Source: W0P28-013 sp963621145
Lineage (GTDB): Bacteria > Bacteroidota > Bacteroidia > Bacteroidales > Paludibacteraceae
DNA: 49,764 nucleotides
Direction of reading: 5' to 3'
Assembly: GCA_963621145.1 (NCBI GenBank)
Contig: CAVFDI010000004.1
Span: forward strand, 1 to 49,764
The position numbers and the translations under genes are program-made. The notes under the pieces are model-generated. The model was not told the DNA's origin and did no database searches. It was given only the letters and a program-made list of their open reading frames with translations. Positions 44,244 to 49,764 of the stretch are shown piece by piece; the first letter of the stretch is position 1; each line of letters opens with the position of its first letter.

Positions 44244-46001
44244 TTAAAGCAAAGCTTTCACGTCTTCCACCAACTGCGGCAGCGTAAGGCGATTGGCAGA
44301 GAGCAAGTCGGCAAGTTTGAAGCGATCTTCGAACTGTTTGCGTTCGCCACGCACCAGCACACGCATAGGGCTGTCGCCGTAGAAACGAGCAATTTTTTCG
44401 CCCCAGCCGCCATCAATCTGTCCATCTTCGAGCGTGATGACAAGCGAATGATCTTTTTTGAGCGAATTGAGCGTTTCGACATCGAGTTGCGTGATGATTT
44501 GCGGGTTGATGAGCGTTGCATCGATGCCATCGGCTGCAAGTGCGCGTTGCAGATTTTCGCCAAGTTGGAAGAAACTGCCCAAGCCAAGAATTGCCACGCG
44601 GCTACCACGATGTGCCACTTCGTAGTGTGGCACGGACCAATCGCGCGCGACATCAAACTTCGTCGTGCGGCTAATAACGCCATTCACAGGCACACGAATG
44701 GCTACAGGATGCTGACGATAGCCTATCGCCCAATCCATCATGGCAAAATATTCCTCACGACAAGTTGGAGCCAGATAGATGAGATTTGGAATGTTGATGA
44801 GTAGCGGAATGTCGTAAAAACAGGTGTGCGTTACGTCGTTCATGCTCTCCAAACCGCCCCAAAAGACGAGCAGCAGCGCAGGATTGTCGTTGATGCAGAG
44901 ATCTTGTTGCAATTGGTCGTAGGTGCGCTGAATGAACGTGCTGTAGACGCCCCACACGGGTTTTGCGCCGCGTTTGGCTGCACCCGATGCCAACGCCACG
45001 GCAGTCTCTTCGGCTATGCCGACATCAACAAACTGATGGCCCGCTTTTTCGCGACGACTTTTGGTGAAACCAAATACCGTTGGCGTGCCAGAAGTGATGG
45101 CAAAAAGTTCGGGGTGCGACGACATTTTTTCGAGCAGATATTCGGCCGTAAGTGTGCCGTAGTCCTCACCCGATGGCGCGATTTTCGGTTTACCCGTTGG
45201 CAAATCGAACGGCATGCTCCAGTGCCAACTCTCCTTATCTTTTTCGGCGTATGGCAGACCTTTGCCCTTCAGCGTGTTGATGTGAACCACTATCGGATGA
45301 TCGATATTTTTCACCTTCTGAAAAGCGGCAATCAGCGCATCGATGTCGTTTCCATCGGCCACATACAGATAGTCCAAGCCCATGGCGCGGAACAGGTTGC
45401 AAGGCGCTTGTCCATTGGTTTGTCGCAGCTGTTGCAGATTTTTATAGATTCCGCCATGGTTTTCGGCAATCGACATTTGGTTGTCGTTCACAATGATGAT
45501 GAGGTTGCTTTGCAGTTCGGAGCCAGCCACATCGAGTCCTTCGAGCGCCTCGCCGCCACTGAGCGAGCCATCGCCAATCACGGCAATCACATTTTCGTGA
45601 CCGCCTTGCAGGTCGCGCGCTTTAGCCAATCCGCACGCCAAACTGACGCTGGTGCTGGTATGTCCAATCACAAAATGATCGTGTTCGCTCTCCGAAGGCT
45701 CGCTGTAGCCCGACACATCGTCGTAGTGCGCAGCGTCCATAAAAGCCTCTTTTCGGCCAGTCAAGATTTTGTGCGGATAACTCTGGTGCGACACATCGAA
45801 CACAATTTTGTCGGTTGGCGAATCGAACACGAAATGCAGTGCCACAGTGGCCTCGACCATGCCAAGATTTGGTCCAATATGTCCGCCATGTTCGCTCACT
45901 TTCTGCAAAAGATGATGCCGAGTTTCGTCGGCAAGTTGGCGTAACTCGCTACTATTCAGCCGTTTAATATCCTGCGGACCGTTTATTTTTTCTAAAACCA
46001 T
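44244..46001 (-). CDS. dxs: 1-deoxy-D-xylulose-5-phosphate synthase (short form)
   Basis: Thiamine-diphosphate enzyme condensing pyruvate and glyceraldehyde-3-phosphate in the MEP isoprenoid pathway. The 585-residue protein has the thiamine-diphosphate motif GDGSLSGGEALEGLD...NDNQMSI, FDVSHQSYPHKILTGRK near residue 70, a transketolase pyrimidine domain (IAEETAVALASGAAKRG) and a C-terminal domain. It is shorter than the classical enzyme (about 620-640) and replaces the common WDVGHQ with FDVSHQ, so it may be the second, shorter DXS paralogue known in Bacteroidales. Whether a full-length dxs exists elsewhere cannot be seen here. Confidence 0.85.
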   Translation of the reverse strand: MVLEKINGPQDIKRLNSSELRQLADETRHHLLQKVSEHGGHIGPNLGMVEATVALHFVFDSPTDKIVFDVSHQSYPHKILTGRKEAFMDAAHYDDVSGYSEPSESEHDHFVIGHTSTSVSLACGLAKARDLQGGHENVIAVIGDGSLSGGEALEGLDVAGSELQSNLIIIVNDNQMSIAENHGGIYKNLQQLRQTNGQAPCNLFRAMGLDYLYVADGNDIDALIAAFQKVKNIDHPIVVHINTLKGKGLPYAEKDKESWHWSMPFDLPTGKPKIAPSGEDYGTLTAEYLLEKMSSHPELFAITSGTPTVFGFTKSRREKAGHQFVDVGIAEETAVALASGAAKRGAKPVWGVYSTFIQRTYDQLQQDLCINDNPALLLVFWGGLESMNDVTHTCFYDIPLLINIPNLIYLAPTCREEYFAMMDWAIGYRQHPVAIRVPVNGVISRTTKFDVARDWSVPHYEVAHRGSRVAILGLGSFFQLGENLQRALAADGIDATLINPQIITQLDVETLNSLKKDHSLVITLEDGQIDGGWGEKIARFYGDSPMRVLVRGERKQFEDRFKLADLLSANRLTLPQLVEDVKALL

Positions 46002-46083
46002 AATGCTAATTAAGAATTTTGAATTAAGAATTAAGAGTTATCAGTAAATCTAGATTGCCACCATCGTTTTTACATTCTATGAT

Positions 46084-47145
46084 TCAATGAGTCGATAATT
46101 CAATGATTTTGTATTCGTCATCGCTCACTGGTTCGAGCCATTCGTTGCCGGTTTTGTTGTCGCCGGGTAGCGGTGCGGCGGCAATGTGCGTCACGAGGTG
46201 CTGAAACCAACTATCGCTAGCGGCGCCGTGCCAATGTTTCACGCCCACGGGAATGTCGACCACATCGCCAGGGCGCAGTTTTTGTGCAGGTTTGCCCCAC
46301 TCCTGATACCAACCTTCGCCCGAAACGCAAATCAGAATTTGGCGCGCATCGTGATGAATGTGCCAATTGTTGCGGCAGCTAGGCTCGAAAGTAACATTGC
46401 TCACGCCATCGGCAATTGGTGCCAAATACGACTGTCCGACAAAATACTGTGCATACGCCGAATTTTCGTTGCCAATAGGAAAACGGAGTCGACTTTTTTC
46501 GCCTAAAATATGCGCCAATGTGGCAGCTGCATCCACCGTTTCGGCCGAAAGTCCAGCGCGTTGAGCAATCTGTTTGTGCGAATTGAGTTGTGGTTCAGTG
46601 CCTTGCATGGCCGACAATGCGCTCACCGTAACCAGCTCGCGCTGCTCGGCAGAAAGCACATCGCGCGCAAAAATATCGCCAAAGAGATGCGCTTTCAGGT
46701 AGTAATCCTCGGCAAGACAAAAATCGTAGCGAAAAGCTCGTCCGCAGAGTTGCGTTTGCACCGCAGTGCCTTGCGTCAGCGCATCGTAATCGGCAGGCAG
46801 CGGCGAGGCTTCTGCGCCCGTTTCGGTAGCCAATCCAGCCTTTTCGCGGTCGGCAATAACCTGTTGCAGCGCACCGAGCGCATTCAGCGAACGCGGAAAA
46901 CCCGTGTAAGCATAAAGATGCGAGAAAATCTCTTTTATCTGATTGATAGTCAGACCGTTATCAAAAGCCGTATTGATAGCTGCTGGCAATGCGTCGATGT
47001 TTCCGACAGCCACGTAAGCCGCCAAAGTGGCAAGGCTCTGCTGTTGTGGATTGAGTTGATTTGTTGCGTTCATACTGTTTTGTGCGCTAGCCGAAATGCA
47101 GAATGCAACTGCCGCTAGCAGTATTTTTTTGGATTTTGAGAACAT
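46084..47145 (-). CDS. Exported carboxymuconolactone decarboxylase-cupin fusion
   Basis: A 353-residue protein with signal peptide (KKILLAAVAFCISASAQ), two carboxymuconolactone-decarboxylase-like helical repeats (about 30-100 and 130-205, with GLTINQIKEIFSHLYAYTGFPRSLNAL and LSAEQRELVTVSALSAMQG) and a C-terminal cupin (about 240-330) with metal-binding His in NWHIHHDARQ and VGVKHWHG. The AhpD-type CxxC is absent, so a peroxidase role is not supported. The ATG at 47145 is preferred; an upstream ATG at 47181 would be made from the REP-like palindrome. It follows the flavodoxin gene by 49 bases. Confidence 0.87.
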   Translation of the reverse strand: MFSKSKKILLAAVAFCISASAQNSMNATNQLNPQQQSLATLAAYVAVGNIDALPAAINTAFDNGLTINQIKEIFSHLYAYTGFPRSLNALGALQQVIADREKAGLATETGAEASPLPADYDALTQGTAVQTQLCGRAFRYDFCLAEDYYLKAHLFGDIFARDVLSAEQRELVTVSALSAMQGTEPQLNSHKQIAQRAGLSAETVDAAATLAHILGEKSRLRFPIGNENSAYAQYFVGQSYLAPIADGVSNVTFEPSCRNNWHIHHDARQILICVSGEGWYQEWGKPAQKLRPGDVVDIPVGVKHWHGAASDSWFQHLVTHIAAAPLPGDNKTGNEWLEPVSDDEYKIIELSTH

Positions 47146-47163
47146 AGAAAATGAAACATAAAG

Positions 47164-47184
47164 GCGGTTCGAGAGGCTCACCGC
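47164..47184. repeat. REP-like palindrome, copy 2
   Basis: GCGGTTCGAGAGGCTCACCGC with complementary arms GCGGT/ACCGC, most bases shared with the copy at 21554. It fills the gap between the flavodoxin and CMD-cupin genes. Confidence 0.55.
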
Positions 47185-47194
47185 ATAATTTTTT

Positions 47195-47722
47195 TTACCG
47201 TTTTGTCCACTTCAGAATTTCGTCGTACGAGGCGGAATTGAGCAGTCGACCGTCGTCAAATTTCAGCGTTGGATAGGTTTGGCGCAGGGCTTTTACCGCT
47301 CCGCTGATGTTGCTGCTGCCCGATGTAGCAAATGGAATAATGTTTTTTCCTGTAAAATCGTACGATTCCAAAAATGTGTTGATTACGCGCGGTGCCACAT
47401 ACCACCAGATGGGGAAACCAAGATAAATGGTGCTGTAACCATCGAGGTTTTCCTTCGATTTCTTGATTGCCGGGCGCGCGGCTGGGTCGTTCATCTCAAC
47501 CGACGAGCGCGATTGCTGATTGTGCCAATTCAGATCGGCCGATGTGTAGGCTTTTGTTGGTTCAATAGCCATCAGTTCGCCATTGGTGGCGCGTGCTACG
47601 AGTTCGGCGGCGGCTTTGGTTGTGCCTGTTGCTGAGAAATACACCACTAGCACTTTGTCGGCGGCATAGGTTGACGAAATTGTTGCCATAATTGCAAGAA
47701 TTGAAATGATTAGTTTTTTCAT
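47195..47722 (-). CDS. Exported flavodoxin-like protein
   Basis: A 175-residue flavodoxin-fold protein. After an N-terminal signal peptide (MKKLIISILAIMATISSTYA) comes the FMN phosphate-binding start KVLVVYFSATGTTKAAAELV, then IYLGFPIWWYVAPRVINTFLE and IIPFATSGSSNISGAV, all typical of flavodoxin family (Flavodoxin_4). Ordinary flavodoxins are cytosolic, so the signal peptide implies a periplasmic redox role or a lipid-anchored partner. It stands between the AraC regulator and the CMD-cupin gene on the same strand; the three likely form one functional unit. Confidence 0.9.
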   Translation of the reverse strand: MKKLIISILAIMATISSTYAADKVLVVYFSATGTTKAAAELVARATNGELMAIEPTKAYTSADLNWHNQQSRSSVEMNDPAARPAIKKSKENLDGYSTIYLGFPIWWYVAPRVINTFLESYDFTGKNIIPFATSGSSNISGAVKALRQTYPTLKFDDGRLLNSASYDEILKWTKR

Positions 47723-47776
47723 TTTGAGGATAAAGATTAAAGAGTAAAGAATAAAGACTTGTTCACTGCCAACATT

Positions 47777-48670
47777 TTATATTTTTTGGCGAAATTCGGT
47801 TGGTGTGATGCCTGCGTGACGTTTGAAAAATCGCACAAAATGCTGCGGATATTGGAAGCCCGTTTGCAGCGCTATCTGCTTGATAGTCAGCGACGAATGC
47901 GTCAGTTGGCGCTTGGCGTGTTCAAAAAGTCGCAGAGCAATGTACTCCTGCGCCGATTTGCCCATTTCGGCTTTCACCATATCGCCAAAATAGTTGGGCG
48001 ACAGATGTACGCAATCGGCAAAAAATTTCACCGTTGGAATGCCTTCGGTGGCAATTCTGCCCGAGTTGATGTATTCGTTCAGCAATTCGTCGAAACGCTG
48101 CAGCGCGTCTTTGTTCAACTCCTGCCGTGTAACGAATTGACGCTCGTAGAAACGCATGCAATAGTCGAGCAGCAGTTCCAGATTGGTGATTATCAGTCCG
48201 CGCGAATGGCGGTCGATAGGGTGTTGTAGTTCCACCTCGATGATGTGCATGCAGTTGCGCACCACTTGCACCTCGTCGGCCGAAAGGTGCAGAGCTTCGT
48301 TGCTGGCGTACGAGAAAAAAGAGTAATCGCGCATCTTCTTTTCGAGCGTTGTGCCGCGCAAAAAATCGGGGTGAAAAAGTACACCAATGGCATGTTTTGG
48401 CACGCCAGGCACTGCGTGAGTCTCGATGGTTTGACCTGGCGCAAGGCTCACAATGGTCTCGCAGTCGAAATCGTATTGCGTCTGCCCGTAGTTGATGATG
48501 CAACCCTTGGTCTCTTTCAGGAAAAGCGTATAAAATCCGTAGCAATGCACGCCTTCGATGGCACTCATGCGGTTGTGAAATTCCACATACGCCACTTGCG
48601 GGTGCATGGTCTTGAAGCCGTTCAGCTCGTTGAATTCTGCCACTGTTTCGATACGACGGATTGCGTTCAT
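47777..48670 (-). CDS. AraC-family transcriptional regulator
   Basis: A 297-residue DNA-binding regulator. The N-terminal half is a cupin-like effector domain (VEFHNRMSAIEGVHCYGFYTLFL to about residue 160) and the C-terminal half a double helix-turn-helix (FFADCVHLSPNYFGDMVKAE and LTIKQIALQTGFQYPQHFVRFFKRHAGITPTEFR). The ATG at 48670 is chosen; the longer frame to 48736 extends into the promoter. It lies upstream of the exported flavodoxin and CMD-cupin genes on the same strand and probably controls them; its inducer is unknown. Confidence 0.92.
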   Translation of the reverse strand: MNAIRRIETVAEFNELNGFKTMHPQVAYVEFHNRMSAIEGVHCYGFYTLFLKETKGCIINYGQTQYDFDCETIVSLAPGQTIETHAVPGVPKHAIGVLFHPDFLRGTTLEKKMRDYSFFSYASNEALHLSADEVQVVRNCMHIIEVELQHPIDRHSRGLIITNLELLLDYCMRFYERQFVTRQELNKDALQRFDELLNEYINSGRIATEGIPTVKFFADCVHLSPNYFGDMVKAEMGKSAQEYIALRLFEHAKRQLTHSSLTIKQIALQTGFQYPQHFVRFFKRHAGITPTEFRQKI

Positions 48671-49080
48671 TTTCTTTGTTTTTCGTTTTCTGCTGCAAAG
48701 TAACAAATTTATTTTGAAACGCCGTATCGCCCACAATGCCGAAAGCGTAATCGGGGTAACATTTTCCGTAATTTGGGGAAGAGAGGGGAATTTCAGATTT
48801 CAAATTTCAGATTTCAAATTGCGGAATCAAGAGCTTACTGCAAAATAAAGTACGTGGCATGCCGCGGTCCTACAAACCAGAATTCTAGAAATTAGAAAAC
48901 AGAAATTAAAACACAAAAAATCTTGCGTAGCAAAACTCATCAAACAAAACTTGGCACAATTTTTGCAGAAAAAAAGCCGTCATTGAATATGTGATTTTTT
49001 GGCAGGTCAAGAGCTAACAACCTCAAAATCAGACATTTACCAAAACAAGAAAATTATTAACACATAAAATTTCAAGTAAA
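48671..49080. other. Intergenic region between araC-type and small exported protein genes
   Basis: A 410-base stretch without a gene. It holds a weak minus-strand -7 box (TTACTTTG, 48703-48696) for the AraC gene, a low-complexity run of TTTCAGATTTCAAAT units (48791-48820), and AT-rich sequence with no TAnnTTTG plus-strand box. A GGCATGCC palindrome lies near 48857. No conserved RNA was recognised. Confidence 0.5.
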
Positions 49081-49566
49081 ATGAAAAAATTATTCTTTAC
49101 TTTGGCTTTTGCTGCTATGGCAGTAGTAGCCGTAAACGCGCAACCACGCGCAATTGGTGGTAACATCGGTTATGGTGTTGATGTGTCGTATCAGCACAAT
49201 TTGGGCGAGGCCAACATGATTGACTTGTCGGTTAATGTTCCTGCATTCGCTGGCGTAGGTGCAACATGTACTTACGACTGGATCAACCCATTTGGTACGC
49301 AAATCCCTTGGAACAACAAAGGTTCGTGGAATTGGGCTCTTGGCGTTGGTGCTGGCGCAGGTTATTATTGGGGTAAAAGTCAAGGCTATGCTGGCGTTGT
49401 TGGCCACTGCGGCGTAGCCTACGATTTCTGGTTCCCGCTTGAGCTATCGGTCGATTGGCGTCCAAACATTGGTGCATGGTTCGACAGTGATAATGCTGGA
49501 TACTATCTTACAGGTCTTTACACTGGCGTAACTATTGGCGTTCGCTACCTGTTCAACCAACACTAA
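49081..49566 (+). CDS. Small exported beta-rich protein of unknown function
   Basis: A 161-residue protein with a clear signal peptide (MKKLFFTLAFAAMAVVAVNA) and a mature part rich in Gly, aromatic and alternating hydrophobic residues (GGNIGYGVDVSYQHNLGEAN, WALGVGAGAGYYWGKSQGYA, TGLYTGVTIGVRYLFNQH), resembling a small 8-stranded outer-membrane barrel that ends in an aromatic-containing strand. No specific family is recognised. It has a long 5' gap and is followed by a terminator shared with tRNA-Leu. Confidence 0.8.
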   Translation: MKKLFFTLAFAAMAVVAVNAQPRAIGGNIGYGVDVSYQHNLGEANMIDLSVNVPAFAGVGATCTYDWINPFGTQIPWNNKGSWNWALGVGAGAGYYWGKSQGYAGVVGHCGVAYDFWFPLELSVDWRPNIGAWFDSDNAGYYLTGLYTGVTIGVRYLFNQH

Positions 49567-49583
49567 GCCAACAAGTTAAAACA

Positions 49584-49623
49584 AAAAGCGCAGATCTTCA
49601 GAGCGAAGGTCTGCGTTTTTTTG
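49584..49623 (+). terminator. Bidirectional terminator
   Basis: CGCAGATCTTC (49589-49599) pairs with GAAGGTCTGCG (49605-49615), one G-U, then a T run; A-rich upstream so it also serves the convergent tRNA gene. Confidence 0.85.
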
Positions 49624-49705
49624 TGCGGCATATAGGACTCGAACCTACACGACTTGCGTCACCAGATCCTAAGTCTGGCGCGGCTACCAATTACGCCAAT
49701 GCCGC
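49624..49705 (-). tRNA. tRNA-Leu (UAG)
   Basis: Minus-strand cloverleaf: acceptor GCGGCAT/ATGCCGC with discriminator A, anticodon arm CCAGA-CTTAGGA-TCTGG giving anticodon UAG, a longer variable region (TGACGCAAGTCG) typical of class II tRNAs, and a T-loop TTCGAGT. CCA is not encoded. Confidence 0.92.
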
Positions 49706-49715
49706 AAATGCGCTG

Positions 49716-49744
49716 CAAAGGTAGCAATTTTTTTGCAATTGCAA
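49716..49744 (-). promoter_or_regulatory. Promoter of tRNA-Leu with palindrome
   Basis: On the minus strand TTG (49744-49742), 18 bases, TACCTTTG (49723-49716), 10 bases before the tRNA. The spacer and -33 are inside a perfect 30-base palindrome at 49724-49753 (arms GCAATTTTTTTGCAA and TTGCAAAAAAATTGC). Confidence 0.65.
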
Positions 49745-49764
49745 AAAAATTGCGAGTAAAAAGT

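Noticed and set aside
47146..47181. Upstream ATG (47181) for the CMD-cupin gene
   Set aside because: These codons come from the REP-like palindrome; the ATG at 47145 gives a standard signal peptide.

Overview
The window reads as a stretch of a Bacteroidota (order Bacteroidales) chromosome, probably from a draft or metagenome assembly because two short N runs (25469-25473 and 35775-35777) sit in low-complexity spacers. Evidence for the lineage: the type IX secretion (T9SS) core genes porP-K-L-M-N, a T9SS type B C-terminal domain protein, a NigD-like lipoprotein, TamL, the three-gene succinate dehydrogenase/fumarate reductase with a b558-type anchor, a PII-like protein behind an RND pump, and repeated Bacteroidetes-type promoters (TTG, about 19 bases, TAnnTTTG) with AT-rich leaders instead of strong Shine-Dalgarno sites. 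The family cannot be fixed from this sequence alone.

Layout. 1-6.1 kb: truncated copy of a dispersed repeat, then a tripartite RND efflux operon (outer membrane factor, adaptor lipoprotein, permease) ending in a PII-like gene. 6.1-8.2 kb (minus): a T9SS type B cargo candidate and a NigD-like lipoprotein. 8.3-10.2 kb: SAM methyltransferase, PduO-type cobalamin adenosyltransferase, DUF2795 protein. 10.2-18.2 kb: porP, gldK, gldL, gldM, gldN and an OmpA-family barrel protein. 18.2-21.5 kb: divergent SpoU/TrmH methyltransferase and tamL with a repeat copy between them. 21.6-27.6 kb: two exported peptidases (C69 and M3), then clpP-clpX. 27.6-31.2 kb (minus): sdhC-sdhA-sdhB; SdhA carries an unusual charged, alanine-rich N-terminal extension. 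31.4-35.8 kb: a coiled-coil protein, zapA, rny, dnaX. 35.9-38.1 kb: small acidic protein, LpxL-like acyltransferase, glycosyltransferase. 38.3-41.8 kb: two DUF1573 proteins, meaB, udk. 42.0-42.8 kb: PolB-like 3'-5' exonuclease. 42.8-48.7 kb (minus): AraC regulator, exported flavodoxin, CMD-cupin protein, a short DXS, and an AAA/DUF4143-type ATPase whose promoter is embedded in an array of TGTCC-N8-GGACA elements. 49.1-49.7 kb: small exported protein and tRNA-Leu(UAG).

How it fits together. Most of the window is cell-envelope and housekeeping biology of an anaerobic, succinate/propionate-type Bacteroidales: fumarate reductase/SDH, cobalamin adenosyltransferase and MeaB all serve the succinate to methylmalonyl-CoA to propionate route, and T9SS, TamL, OmpA and acyltransferase genes build the outer membrane. 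No classic defence system, prophage, transposase or CRISPR array is visible. The least explained signals are non-coding: the TGTCC operator-like array (44020-44192), a dispersed intergenic repeat with GTTCTAAAAA-like ends (three copies), a 12-base TACACCATATTA motif in three leaders, and a perfect 30-base palindrome at the tRNA-Leu promoter.
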